NCBI GenBank assembly: GCA_031308135.1
Contig: JAHLJT010009355.1
Coordinates: forward strand, 1,611,217 to 1,675,216
Direction of reading: 5' to 3'
DNA length: 64,000 nt
Source: Acheta domesticus
Taxonomy: Eukaryota > Arthropoda > Insecta > Orthoptera > Gryllidae
This document shows, in pieces, positions 1 through 10,689 of the stretch; position 1 is the stretch's first letter, and every line of letters starts with the position of its first letter. A program made the position numbers and the translations under genes. The notes beneath the pieces are model-generated. The model was given only the letters and a program-made list of their open reading frames with translations. It searched no databases and was not told the DNA's origin.

Positions 1-63
1 AGATAAATCAAAAAAAATAATTTTAAATAAATAACCTAAAACGAAGAATTAGTAATTAATGAA

Positions 64-402
64 TGCATGCATGCATGGGAACGGGATTAACTCCTGATTG
101 CTCTTCCGTCGTGTGTCATAGTTGTGGATGTAAATGTATTTGCAAATAAGGGGAAAGAGTAAAAGAGGAAGAAAAGATCGAACGCGGACCGTTGTTCGTA
201 TGTTTAGGGTACGGCTCGCAATCGCCTGGTTTTTATCGGTGAAATCACGAAAAAAATAAGGGCAGACAGCCGCTGAAATTCTCCTCCATACAGGCTCACA
301 ACCGATCACTACGTAGTGTCGGCAACTCCACCTCTGTCTGGACTCGAGCCCTAGAACACCTCGATGATGGTCTTTGCAGAACCAGCGGCACGAGCTGGCT
401 CT
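64..402 (-). mobile_element. SINE-A copy 1 (degenerate)
   Basis: This is a decayed minus-strand copy of a tRNA-headed SINE seen better at 51655-52085, 53573-54075 and 55430-55912. Read on the minus strand it has a B-box-like GGCTCGAGTCC, then a block containing GGAGAATTTCAGCGGC, then GCGAGCCGTACCCTAA, all colinear with the other copies. Where the others have a GT/CA tract, this one has a short GCAT repeat at 61-78. Identity is visibly lower than among the three copies near 52-56 kb, so it is probably old. It is non-coding; the small open frame across it has no significance. Confidence 0.7.
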
Positions 403-429
403 GAACTAACTCAGCAGAAGCCTACGAAG

Positions 430-870
430 CTTTGCAGCTGACGCGGCAACGGTTTTCCCAACCACCGTTTCTCAATTGCCGTCTCCCCCAACTTACGTCA
501 CCCCCCCCGTCACTCTTTAGTCCGTTACGACATCTCGTCCCCCGTGCCCGCCGCCGTTCCTTCATTGTGGTCTGCCTCTACCTACGTCACTCGCGTCAGT
601 TATTCCCACTTGTCACCCGTCCCCCACCGCCGTTTCACCATTGCCGTCCTCCTGCCACCGTCGTTCCGCCCTCGCTCTGGCGTCCGTTATCCCGCCCTCA
701 CTCTTGCGTCCGTTAAAACCCGCCCTCGCTCTCGCGTCCGTTATCTCGCCCTCGCTCTGGCGTCCGTTATCCCGTCTCGTCCCCCGTCCCCGCCGGCGTT
801 TCTCCATTGCCGTCTGCCTGCTACATCACCGCCACCCCTCCCTCGCTCTGGCGTCCGTTATCCCCATCTC
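430..870. repeat. C-rich minisatellite block with nested periodicity
   Basis: The plus strand is extremely C/T-rich. A short unit of about 26 bp built on CCCTCGCTCTGGCGTCCGTT recurs at roughly 670-775 and again near 840. A second motif, CGCCGTTTC followed by CATTGCCGTC, recurs near 466, 551, 628 and 797, which suggests a longer mosaic unit. Overlapping open frames on both strands arise from the repeat composition and are not genes. It resembles the C-rich blocks at 32.2-34.0 kb in composition but not in exact unit. Confidence 0.75.
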
Positions 871-1100
871 GTCCGCGCCCAGCGTTTACACCGATGGCCT
901 TCCGGCGCCGTCAATATGGGCCTCCGCCAGCCGCCGCCCCATCTCGCACAGGTCCCTGGCCAACGCGCGCCAGCCACTGAAAGGACTTCCCCGCAAAGGC
1001 GCCACCCCGGCAGATGGGATTGCGCGCCCGCGTGAGTTACTTGGAACACCATTCGCTCCCCGCAGGTTTCTGCGAAGCTGTCAATGTTTTATAGGTATTG
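871..1100. other. CpG-rich unique-looking block
   Basis: GC- and CpG-rich DNA follows the C-rich minisatellite and is not obviously repetitive in this window. A minus-strand frame is open from about 1083 to the stop at 886 (about 65 codons) and contains the amphipathic stretch WRALARDLCEMGRRLAEAH. It has no start codon, no clear splice sites and no family I recognise. It could be a terminal exon, a regulatory block or chance in GC-rich DNA. Confidence 0.25.
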
Positions 1101-2860
1101 TGGAAGTTCTTTCATCTGCGTTTCGGACCTGACGGATTTCGTTGTGAGGGTGAACTTCTAAAACCTGAGGAGTCATATAAAGAGAGAAAAAACATTTATT
1201 AACGAACTATTCGTCAGTTACAGTGCTGACGTGTTTTCGAAGGATTGTCATCTCATCTTCAGACATCTGCAGAAACATTAACCGTCATCTGGTGAAGTGC
1301 CTTCGAACTTCTGTTGCCGGTGACGTGCTGTCACTGTGACCGGGAAAAGTTTTAGACTGATTATATTCGTTATTTCATTCACATCGAATTAACAATTTTT
1401 TTTCACGTTAACAGAGGCATAATAAAGAGAAAAATCGAAGAGTTTGTAGTTTATAAAATAAACAGAAATTAAAATAATTTTTAATTACTGAGAGAATTTC
1501 AGGTCACATATTGCTCCATATCTTTTCTTCACAGTTGACGATAGAAGTACGCATAGAAGGATTTTGAAATGATATTGACTACTTAAAAAACTTTTATTGT
1601 AATATGAAAATATACTATTGACTGAAAATTATTACTGAGCATAAACATGCATTACTAAATATAAACTTCTACTACGGGTGAGGTGCGGTCATCGAGACCG
1701 ATCCGAAACTTCAACTGATTATCAGTAATGAAAGGCAGCAACTAGATAAGCTATCCCATGCCCGAACATTGTCTAGAAAGAGATTAGAAGGTACTGTAAA
1801 CCAAAACTTCCTGCGTTGCACCGGTCGAGGGGACAGTGAGTTTATTTTTACACGTCGCGGTCCCCTGTGACCGCACGTCACCAGTTAACAGTTAAGAAAA
1901 ACTTGAAAAATACAATATAACATAATAATTTGTGAAAATACTAAAATAGACAAGAAAACCTAAGCAATCTCGTCGGAAGGAAGTGTAAAAGAGGATGACG
2001 GAAAACATGTTTTTTTTTTCTTTTTTGCAAATTAGCTAATTGTGATCAAAATAGTTTTAAGTATTTTATTACATAACGTTATAATTTTTAATTCACTTTA
2101 TAAATTGTCGTTAGCAATACTTTGGAAAATATACAGGATTTTTCACTTCATCGACATTCCACTTCAATTACCAAGCATAGCTACGATCAGGCAGTGATAA
2201 TAATTGAGAACAGGACTGAATGTTGGTAAAATTAAGTGATTAAAGATCAAGGAAATCTTTGAATGAAATGCGTTTTCGGGTCAGACGAATATACGAGAAA
2301 TAAAGATGTAAATCTCTTTTCGACTCTTAAAATTTTATTTTCTCTCAGTCTCTGGGTTCAGAGGAAACTGCTGCAGTCGATTGGTCACCATTGCACGTTT
2401 ATCCCTCAGTTTGGATTTGGGCTGTGCTTGCAACAGAACGTGTAAAATTTCACCCCATTCGACTTGTTACCTTTTTTTATTAAACACATTTATATTACTG
2501 TTATTGTGAAGGCAGCAAACTTAATATCAAATGTCAACAATTCCATTGTTCCGAATAATTTGTAAAAAACAACAAACGTATTTCATTTTAATTATTCATA
2601 TCTAGCATTATTGTATGGTAGCCCCTTCATGTATAGTAGCGTTTTTCGTATGGCCACTGACTGCGCATTGCAGCCGAAACAGAACAAATACCTACAGTTG
2701 CTTGCAACCCATTTAAAAGCAATCAGTTACGTTCCATCTGTTCGGAATCGCTGAAAGCAAATTGCTTGTGAATGGATGTGAAGTTCGTTTTATTTAAAAT
2801 TCAGACGAGGAAAATCCCAGATCTTTTGGGAGGCTCAACAACTAGCATTTCCCTAAATCA
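1101..2860. other. AT-rich intergenic DNA, no gene seen
   Basis: No convincing coding region, RNA gene or bounded repeat was found here. On the minus strand, 1256-1262 reads CTGAAGA and is followed near 1234-1238 by a GAAAA box. That is a weak, degenerate version of the hammerhead-like signature described at other loci. Confidence 0.5.
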
Positions 2861-2867
2861 ACCTGTT

Positions 2868-3112
2868 TGCGAACTCGTCTATTTGTTTACGCATTACCCC
2901 GCGGACGGGGAGTAATTCATGCGCTGGCCGGTGGGCATTTTCCATTAAGCAAATTAGCGAAAGCGCGCGGGGCGCTTTCAGAAACCCGCGGCCGCTGGCC
3001 TCTGGGATTCGGCGCCGCCCTTCCCCTGACGCCCGCCCCCGCGGCCCACGGCCCCCGCGGGCGGGTGCGTTCAAATTTTCGCACGCGCCAAAAAGAAAAT
3101 GAAAGGTTCTGG
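2868..3112. other. CpG-rich island, candidate conserved non-coding element
   Basis: About 245 bp of GC-rich, CpG-dense DNA in AT-rich surroundings. It holds palindromic stretches such as CCCCGCGGACGGGG and homeodomain-like ATTA/TAAT cores at its edges. No coding signature is evident. Several similar islands occur in the window, and they are the best candidates for host regulatory DNA. Composition is the only support. Confidence 0.3.
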
Positions 3113-3200
3113 CTGAGGAATGCAATTAGTGGTATTTGGGTTAAGGGATTTTTACTTTCCCGTATATATACGTATGTACGGAGTAATATTCATATAATTC

Positions 3201-3405
3201 ATATTACTATTATTATTATTATTATTATAATTATTATTTAGCCTATACAATCTCATGTAGGGTTAAGGCCTACTGATGTCTCAGGGAAGATTTGTGTTGT
3301 CAGCTACTTGTGACCTTGTACATCGCTAGTTTCGCTGTCTGTTTTACACCAAATGCCAAACTATATACCAAAAACAAAAATATACCAATATGCAGAAAAA
3401 TACAA
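3201..3405 (-). mobile_element. 205-bp nested insertion with ATT-repeat end and 9-bp TSD
   Basis: The insertion interrupts the host repeat inside its opening hairpin. The 9-mer ATATAATTC flanks it on both sides (3192-3200 and 3406-3414), and the related copies at 4965 and 16667 lack the insert at this point. It begins with an ATT trinucleotide tract (about 3204-3239). Read on the minus strand this is a 3' AAT tail, as expected of a 5'-truncated non-LTR retroposon or SINE. The remaining 165 bp is not recognised. Confidence 0.65.
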
Positions 3406-3606
3406 ATATAATTCGTAGTATAGGGAAAGTATGTAATGCTGCGCAAAAAACGGCAAATTTTTGGCAGAAAACAATCATTTGCCGGGCCCTGATAACGAAA
3501 ATATAGATAAATCCAGTTGCTAAATTAAGAAAAAACTAACATGTGGTGTAGCCAGAATCCTTCTTTTGTGCGTACTTCATATCCAAAAATCAATTGAAAG
3601 CAAAAT

Positions 3607-3649
3607 GTCCGTCCGTCCGTCCGTCCGTCCGTCCGTCCGTCCGTCCGTC
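3607..3649. repeat. (TCCG)n microsatellite inside repeat family
   Basis: About ten perfect CCGT units. The related copy at 12390-12410 has a short CTGTCCGTCCG at the equivalent place, so the microsatellite is part of the repeat family and has expanded here. Confidence 0.95.
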
Positions 3650-4055
3650 TTTCTGTCCACTAGCCCAGACCAAAGGAAATAAAAAAACTAATACGGAAAA
3701 GTCAGTGCCATTCTGTAGTATCACTAGTTTGTATCTGAGAAAAAGTTAAAGCATCTATACATTTCGCCAGTTGAAGACACGTAACTATGAGTAAATTTGG
3801 CTAATATAAAAATCGTATATATGTAAAGCAAAAAAAAAAAACGTCCTACCTAAAAAAAATAGCATGAACATGTGATTTGAAGCACAGCTATAATTTATAA
3901 TTTGAATCATTTCCCCGACCCGTTTCACTTGCCTTCATAGAATATTATTATAAGAAATGGAGCATTCACTCCACTTCTCGTGACTGTCGCATAGTCATTC
4001 GCTAGGCATGACGGCGCTATTTTTTCTCGCAATACGAGCTCCTACCTGAATTTGC

Positions 4056-4085
4056 CTGATGATGGGGACAATCCATCCCCGAAAC
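4056..4085 (+). other. Hammerhead-ribozyme-like core (Penelope-type signature)
   Basis: CTGATGA at 4056-4062, then a perfect 5-bp stem GGGGA/TCCCC (4064-4068 with 4076-4080, 7-nt loop), then GAAAC at 4081-4085. CUGANGA, helix II and GAAA are the conserved core of hammerhead ribozymes, and minimal hammerheads are known in the terminal repeats of Penelope-like retroelements. I could not identify a convincing helix I/III and cleavage triplet, so catalysis is not claimed. An upstream GCAA/TTGC pairing is possible but weak. Confidence 0.5.
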
Positions 4086-4380
4086 TGTTGAAAACAAAAA
4101 TGATGTGGCTCATGAAATACAATGGAGTTGTTTACATACGTCTGTCTGTAATTCATATGGGACTCCAGTCCTTCAAGTTAAAATACAGTCAAAGACAAAT
4201 TATAGTCTTGTAAAATAAAAATAAGTCTATCATAATTTCAATGATTTTTTTTCGACACTTTTCACTTGACGTTAGAGAAACGTATTACAAAAGTCTCCTA
4301 AATCGAATGTATATGAGAATTAATTGCGATAACACGAGTGTCTGTGCTATGTCGATAAAAATATCGTGTAAGAGTATTTG

Positions 4381-4470
4381 AAATAACACTTATCTCCAAT
4401 ACTTCTTTAATATACAAGTAATACTTTATGAATAGATATCTCATACGCGTTCGAATAATGTTTTGCGTGA
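4381..4470. repeat. 90-bp direct repeat, unit 1
   Basis: Matches 4735-4824 over the whole 90 bp without net length change, from AAATAACACTTATCTCC to TTTTGCGTGA, with scattered substitutions. AT-rich and non-coding. The pair is probably a local duplication within an unidentified mobile element. Confidence 0.8.
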
Positions 4471-4734
4471 ATTTTGATGCGTTTTGTAAAAAACTGCTCG
4501 CGCCTCATGTTTTTAATATCATCTCAGAAGTAATTTTAACACAAAATAGCACTTCAAAGATATGCTAAATAATACTTGAATGATTCGATTGTCTAAAATT
4601 TTCTTCTTGTATTCGTAGTAATCGTCAAAGATTTGTTAATGGTCATCTAACCCTTACAGAGCACTCTTGTGAACCTTTCAGAGCTACACTTGCAACAATA
4701 CTTATTTTATAAACGCCACAGACGCCACAAACAA

Positions 4735-4824
4735 AAATAACACTTATCTCCACTACTTCTTTAACAAACATGTACTACTTTACGAATAGATATCACATAT
4801 GTGTTCGAATAATATTTTGCGTGA
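4735..4824. repeat. 90-bp direct repeat, unit 2
   Basis: Second unit of the pair starting at 4381, offset 354 bp. It is followed at once by the inverted segment at 4849-4907. Confidence 0.8.
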
Positions 4825-4964
4825 CTTATGTTTGTAAAATCTAGTCGTGCTACAGAATGGCACAAGACTTTCCCGTATTAGTTTTCTATTTCCTTAGGTC
4901 TAGGCTAGCTTCAGAATTGCCATATACGCGTGCCAGCTGCCAGCTATTTGCCACCCAAAGTATA

Positions 4965-5138
4965 TTTTTTACTTTCCCGTATACATACGCATATCCGTAG
5001 TAATATACGTAGTATAGGGAAAGTAATGTAATGCTGCGCAATAAATGGCGGATTTTCGGCAGTAAAACATTCATTGTCGCGACCGGATAACGAAAAAGTG
5101 GATAAATCTAGTTGCTAAATTACGAAAACAAATTCCCC
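4965..5138 (+). mobile_element. TTTACTTTCCC-family repeat, copy 2 (truncated by LINE)
   Basis: Contains the intact opening hairpin (ACTTTCCCGTATAC ... GTATAGGGAAAGT), ATGCTGCGCA and the GATAACGAAAAAGTGGATAA segment, then stops after AAATTCCCC. Copies 3 and 4 continue here with TAACACGTG, but this one switches into jockey-like LINE sequence. The LINE either inserted here or the junction is a deletion. Confidence 0.75.
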
Positions 5139-6960
5139 AAAAACTAGAAGATTTTGGATTATAAAACAGAAACTCACAGCAACCCACAGCTAAAGAAAGA
5201 ATTGAACCTACAAAATGAATGAGAAAGAAAGCAATTAAACGACTTTCACTGCTCATCCTACAACAAAATTATCAAATCATGAAGCACAACCAATAATTCT
5301 GTCTGGCAGTTCACAAAACAAATGCTAAAAAAGAAAAATAGCATCCCACCTCTAAATACGATAACGGAATAAAAAAATTCGCACCATTTGAAAAAGCTGA
5401 AGCTCTGGCCGATCATTTTGAAAATTCATTTACGCTCAACAAACACACCAACCCATCCCGACAATGCTATGGTATTACAAACAGTTTCAGCCCCGAACTA
5501 TGATGTACCACATAAGATAAATTCATATCCCCAAATTAAGTGAAAATCAGAATTATAAAACTCCCAGAAGAAAGGTCCTGGCCGCGATAAAATCACCGAT
5601 TAAATTCTAAAAAATATCTCATACCCAACTACAGTCCACATAAACAACATACATAACTCGATAATAAGAATTGGATATTATCCTATAGTATGGAAAAATT
5701 CAGTTATAATACCTATTCCTAAACCATACAAAAGCACAGCAATGCAGAAAACTACAGGCTGATAAGCTTACTAACCACTCTTTCAGAAAACTACAGGCTG
5801 ATAAGCTTACTAACCACTCTTTCAAAAATTCTTGAAAAACTAATCCTAAAAAGATTAAATAGCTACTTGCAGAAAACCCAAATCATTCCATTACACCATT
5901 TTGGCTTTATAAAACACGTATCAACAGCACGCCAACTACTCAGACTTTCAGAATATATCCACACAGCCTATCAAAACATCATACAATAGTCTCATTTATC
6001 GACATTTCTCAAGCATTTTATCGAGTATGACACGAAGGACTTTTATACAAACTTCGAACAATGGAACACCAACCTACTTAGTAAAAATTATCAAAAGTTT
6101 TCTAGCCGATAGGTCGTTCTCAGTTTCAGTAGAAAATCATTTCCAACTCCCGCAAAATACTAGGTCTTCCTCAAGGATCACCACTCTCACCCACTCTATT
6201 CAATACACACAGCAGACATACCCACTATAATACACACCCAATTAGCACAATTCGCCGACGATATCGCAGTCTATATGTCCAGCCATTCATTCAAGATCGT
6301 TACCGATAGAATACAACATCACCTAACAAAAATAGACAATTGGTCAACATTGTAAAAAAACAAACTTAACCCAACTAAATCAACCCCCAAAATATTCTCT
6401 CTAAGACCATTTGCCCACCTACCTCCATTATATATAAATAAACACACAATTTCATGGACACCACAAAACCAAACAGTAAAATATCTCGGGCAGAACTTCG
6501 ACACAAGGCTCAACTGGAACACACACATAACACTAAAACAAGAAAAAGAAGCAAAAATAAAAAAAGCTCAACTAAAACCCCTTATCAACTTTAAAAGCTG
6601 TCTATCCTTAACAAATGCCGTTGCACTTTATAAAGCAATAGTGAAACATTAATGCTGTATGCAAGCCCCATCTGGACCAACGCACCTATCTCCAACATCA
6701 ATAACTTCAAATTATGCAAATAGTTTTCTCAGAATAGCAACATATGCCTCGTGGTTCATTTCAAACGCCAACTTCATAAAAAATTAAATATATCACCGAT
6801 TATCAAACATATCGCCCACCTTTCAATATCAATCAATATTTTTGTCTAAATCATCTTGCGAAAGATTTATTAGCGAATTGGAAATGATATTCATAGTAAA
6901 CTGCTAGCGTACAATGTATTTAAAGTTTATTGTGACAACCACCCTTTTTCCCAGATTTTG
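5139..6960 (+). mobile_element. Jockey-clade non-LTR retrotransposon, broken ORF2 (RT) remnant
   Basis: Frames joined by eye across stops give a reverse transcriptase of the jockey clade. The order is: a pre-RT segment with KAEALADHFENSF (about 5390), GPGRDKIT (about 5578), VIIPIPKP, NYRLISLL, KILEKLILKRL, a degraded middle, the catalytic FADD at 6251-6262, then VKYLGQNFDTRLNWNTHI (about 6480) and a C-terminal tail with YASPIW (about 6660). The 5' endonuclease and ORF1 are absent. Many stops and frameshifts make it non-functional. A 39-bp in-frame tandem duplication lies at 5745-5822. The 3' side ends near TTTTA/TTTA repeats at 6970-7010. Confidence 0.88.
5745..5822 (+). repeat. Perfect 39-bp (13-codon) tandem duplication within RT remnant
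   Basis: Two identical 39-bp units (5745-5783, 5784-5822) encode the peptide ENYRLISLLTTLS twice in the LINE reading frame. This is the conserved NYRPISLL-type block of the RT fingers domain. The two units are identical while the surrounding ORF is decayed, so the duplication is much younger than the insertion, or is an assembly slip. Confidence 0.95.
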
Positions 6961-6969
6961 GAATTATTT

Positions 6970-7012
6970 TACTTTTTTTATTTTATTTTATTTTATTTAT
7001 TTATTTATTGGC
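6970..7012. repeat. (TTTTA)n/(TTTA)n simple repeat
   Basis: A pentanucleotide then tetranucleotide T/A tract immediately downstream of the LINE remnant. It may represent the element's degenerate 3' tail. Confidence 0.9.
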
Positions 7013-9257
7013 TTTAACCTATGTTATACGCTAAGATACAGTTATGGAAATAATGAACTCCTTAATAAATGAAATAGTCAAATCGATAAGAATATGATAT
7101 TGGAATTACAAATACGGCGACGCTACCGATGCTCGTAGATGAACTGAAGTTTCTCAGGGCACGGAACCTTTATGGTGTGCGAAGGCATCTTTCCAGACCA
7201 CACAGCTCTAACAACTTATTTAGGGTTTAGAGCTTTAACTACTGTGGTCATTTGCGCCCGTCAAAGTATTTAAAAAAAATCGATTTAGTAAGTGTTGCAG
7301 ATGCAACGTACCCGCTAATTAAAAGCATGTATACAAGTATGCAAGTAGATATGGCATAAGGAAAAAATGAAACCAAAACGTAAAATTTATCTTAAAATGT
7401 AAAATGGGCTGTAAACGGGCCAAAAAACGTAAAAACATTGTCCTTATTTTTCAATTAAGATCATATACTCCGCTTTCTCTTAAAAGACGAAAAAGTTTTG
7501 AGAGCGCTGAATCGTCAGGTCGTGTCTTCGTCGGTTGCCAACAAATTGCGTGCAGTGCAGGAGGACGTGTTCCAAAGAAAGAACCGCGCTACACGAGTCA
7601 CAGCAATTAACAATAATGTTATATTCTTTTACCAGGTAGAATTAAATGCCTTCTTAACCAATTTTCGCACAACAAAACACTGTCAATAAGAAAAAAGCAA
7701 ACTCAATCAAAATTATCCGTCTTTTCTCTAAAATGTCCCTGCTACGTGCACTGCTGTTAATCTTGCTCTCATGATATTTCTACAACACTCAAAATTCCAT
7801 CTTCTGGCTACCATTTGACATTCATTAATTCCATGCATTTTACTACAATGAACATGAAATCAAAATTAAATAAAATACTACCCTTTTGACAACTCGTAAA
7901 CACACTTGAAATCCTTACAAATCATCGATTTTCTTACACAACAAAACATTTAAAGAATATAAAGATTTTCGTTTTCAATGTGCTACTATATTGCATGAAT
8001 TTGGCAATTTATAGTTAACAATTGTTAATGCACGTGTTACTCGTTTAAAATAGGCAATAATTGCAATCTGTGGCTACTGAATTGAATCTGTCATTTGAGA
8101 AACATCATCTCCATTTTTTCCAAAATTGAGTTGTGCGTCCATATTTACTAGTTACTAGTTAGAGCTAATTTCATTCATTACACGTAAAATATCACATTTC
8201 CAATGGAAAGGTACATAACAATGATATGTTACAATTTGCAGTGTTTTGAGGAACACCACATTTTCCAGAGATGTGTTGTTTCTCAAATGACTTCGTAGTG
8301 AGTGGCAGCACTGGCGCAGAGCAGCAATTAGCAGTTGCATCTGTTGTTTTCTCCAACGTATTCTGAGCAAAACGAGTTCTAGTGAGAGTGATGTGAAATC
8401 GCACTATTTAAAATGTAAAATAGGATTGAAACAATTTGAATAGAAGTGTGAACAATATGCAGAACTAGTGCTTCATTCTACAGTAGTTTCGTACAAGTTT
8501 CCAGCAGAACATGTGGAAAGAGAAAAGGTGAAGGATTTTAAATCATGATGGCCACAGTACTAAAAATAAAAATAATGTTGTGTTATTGTAATATATTAAC
8601 ATAAAGTTAATATTTAACTTATTAAATTATTTCAACATATTAAAATAACTCATGGATGTGTACCATGAATTTGCTCTTCGGATAATTCAGTATGAATCAT
8701 ACACCCCACACTTCTAATCCAGCACGCGTGTTCGTAACTAGTCGTTACACTGAATAAATCTACTCACGTCGCCCAGTTGCAAGAATGCCTAATTCCTGAA
8801 TAATTGCTACAGTTCTTGCACCGCCTTTACCGTGCGTATTTTATCAATATGGGCCCCGTCCTCCTTCCTTGCACTTTTGCAAGATTTTTGTGCCCGTGCG
8901 GGCTACGCGATTTCGGTCGGCTTTTGTCTTCATGAGGCGTTCAAGGAGAAGGGGTGAATAGTGAATGTACAAGATTTCAAAAGTATATTTACAATATAAT
9001 GGTTATTTAAACGGAAGCAAGATATTGAAGGTTTTGAAAATATATTCAAAAAATTTTAAAGCCATATTTGTGTCCGTAATTTTGTATTTTATGATCATAA
9101 ATGCTTGCATATTTCCAACATTTTTAGGTCATAAACATGCGGGCCCTAAACATAGGTTTATTAGCGGTCATTTGAGCATTTTAGCGTTCTCTTGTGAACA
9201 TTTCAAAGCTTCACTCTCTCTCTTTCTCTCTCACTTGCAACAATGCTTATTTAAAAG
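7013..9257. other. Intergenic DNA, no gene recognised
   Basis: AT-rich sequence without a supported gene or repeat boundary. A moderately GC-rich stretch at about 8765-8950 (GGGCCCCGTCC, GTGCCCGTGCGGGC) may be a small conserved non-coding block. The 145-codon frame at 8965-9402 has no recognisable family and overlaps the direct repeat beginning at 9258. Confidence 0.45.
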
Positions 9258-9463
9258 CGCAACTGCGTCTGCCTACTTTGAAGTTACTGCTAGATTTTAT
9301 GCGACATATTCAGCTGTAACGCAGATGCCGTCTAATGAACGCGATTCGCGATATACTACACGCAAAACTACTTCCTCTGCCCACTTTCACCGCACGGCAT
9401 AAAAGGGTGAGGCTCAACGAGATTAACAAAACACTGGAAAAAAATGACGCGCGTTCCGCATTT
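9258..9463. repeat. 0.2-kb direct repeat, left copy
   Basis: Matches 10121-10331, including GTCTAATGAACGCGATTC, a shared ACTACACGCAAAACTACTTC and the end at GACGCGCGTTCCGCATTT. The left copy ends abruptly at this last motif and gives way to the TCTAAT-rich interior. The right copy continues into CpG-rich, apparently single-copy DNA. Confidence 0.85.
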
Positions 9464-10110
9464 ACATGTCTAATGTCAGAAGGTCTATGAAAATACGTCT
9501 AATGAAAAGTCGGTCTAATTTTTAAAAATAATGTCTAATAATATTTGGTGTAATTGTGAAAAATGTCTAATAAACTTCGGTCTACGGGCAGGTCGAATCT
9601 TATTAGTCTGTAACAGAAATACGTAACAAAATGTGGTTCACATATCATTACGTTACTGTGTTATAGTCTGAAATGAAATCACAATAGCAATTCACATTTT
9701 AATTCGGGAAGTACATAATGTACATAAAATGATAGTGAAAATGGTACTTCAAATATTCATTCTGTAGCTAGAAGACCGAAGGTATAATTCGATATCACCA
9801 CGATATTTATAAATTTGGTATTTGGCTACAATTCGATCATTTTGAAAATTTAAGTGACATTCTTAAAATATAGACTTTTGGTTCTCAGACGTTTAAAAAT
9901 GAAGAAATAGAAACTTTGCAATTACGCCTTTGTATATTTGTTTGATCTTCGGTGTTTATGTCTATTAGACCTTATTAATTGAACCTTTTAATTGCAGACC
10001 TCTTTTGGTATTAGATCCTCTGTCGCGTTGACCGTAACTCGCATTAGACCTGGTGCGCATTAGAACTACCGGGTATTAGACCTTTTGTCCCTGGACCTAA
10101 CGATCTGAAA
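9464..10110. mobile_element. Putative DNA transposon/MITE with clustered TCTAAT subterminal motifs
   Basis: The left 130 bp carries about eight copies of GTCTAAT-like motifs (for example near 9469, 9495, 9511, 9532, 9564). The right 150 bp carries a matching cluster in the opposite orientation (ATTAGAC near 9964, 10008, 10043, 10055 and 10076). Arrays of short, oppositely oriented subterminal motifs are typical transposase-binding architecture of class II elements. No transposase and no clean target-site duplication are seen. The flanking 0.2-kb direct repeats are too long to be a TSD. Confidence 0.5.
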
Positions 10111-10120
10111 CCTGCAGCAG

Positions 10121-10331
10121 CGTGCGCGTTCTTTGGAGCTTACTGCTAAATTTTATGCGACATGTTCATCGCCCCGGAGCTGTAATGCAGTTCCCGTCTA
10201 ATGAACGCGATTCACGATATACTACACGCAAAACTACTTCCTCTGCCCACTTTCACCGCCAGGCATAAAAGAGTGAGACTCAGCGAGTGTAACAAAACAC
10301 TGAAAAAAAAATTGACGCGCGTTCCGCATTT
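10121..10331. repeat. 0.2-kb direct repeat, right copy
   Basis: Partner of 9258-9463 at an offset of about 865 bp. It reads directly into the CpG-rich block, so it is probably the ancestral copy. Confidence 0.85.
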
Positions 10332-10565
10332 GGGCGGGTTTTTCAAAACAGGCGCATTTAGAGGTGAACGCGGCGAAACTTTCCGACGTAAAAACGAACA
10401 ACACTTGAAAGGGAATCGAATTATGTCCGCAACTTCCGCCATTTTGGGAAGGGAATAAAAAACACGCGCGCGCCGCGAGAGGCCGTTTCCCAGGCGGCGC
10501 CACTGTCGCGCGGCGGGGGCGGAAACTGCAGGACGGAAACCCCCTCTCCGAGTTGTAGCCTACGG
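10332..10565. other. CpG-rich island, candidate conserved non-coding element
   Basis: GC-rich DNA with CACGCGCGCGCCGCGAGAGG and CTGTCGCGCGGCGG, and no convincing frame. Composition resembles the islands at 2868, 20985, 28561, 38860 and 53260. Confidence 0.3.
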
Positions 10566-10689
10566 GAATACCATTTTCTTGTGTGGCTTTTAGGAACAGA
10601 TCAGAATAGATACGTAATATTTTGGCGAATCTCAGGAACGCCAAAATCTACATAGTGTATAAAACTAAGTCGGGTAAATTACACCATTT

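Larger units (their letters stand above)
3151..3735 (+). mobile_element. TTTACTTTCCC-family repeat, copy 1 (with nested insertion)
   Basis: The copy starts with TTTTTACTTTCCCGTATA and, after a nested insertion at 3201-3405, resumes at CGTAGTATAGGGAAAGT. The two ends of this opening segment are reverse complements, so every copy begins with a hairpin (ACTTTCCC ... GGGAAAGT). It continues through ATGCTGCGCA, GCCGGGCCCTGATAACG and an ACATGTGGTGTAGCC segment into a TCCG microsatellite and a 60-bp end segment. Three more copies lie at 4965-5138, 11934-12540 and 16667-16865. Class unknown; no open frame. Confidence 0.75.
3661..4907. repeat. Inverted pair of 60-bp segments enclosing 1.1 kb
   Basis: 3661-3722 and 4849-4907 are inverted copies: TAGCCCAGACCAAAGGAAAT on the left matches the complement of ATTTCCTTAGGTCTAGGCTA on the right, and both extend through GGCAC and CTACAGAATGG. 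The enclosed DNA holds a hammerhead-like core at 4056-4085 and the direct repeats at 4381 and 4735. The arms may be ends of two oppositely oriented copies of the TTTACTTTCCC family or the ends of one composite element. Confidence 0.6.

Noticed and set aside
886..1083. Terminal exon with WRALARDLCEMGRRLAEAH (minus strand)
   Set aside because: Open frame of about 65 codons in CpG-rich DNA without start, splice sites or family match; kept only as a low-confidence block.
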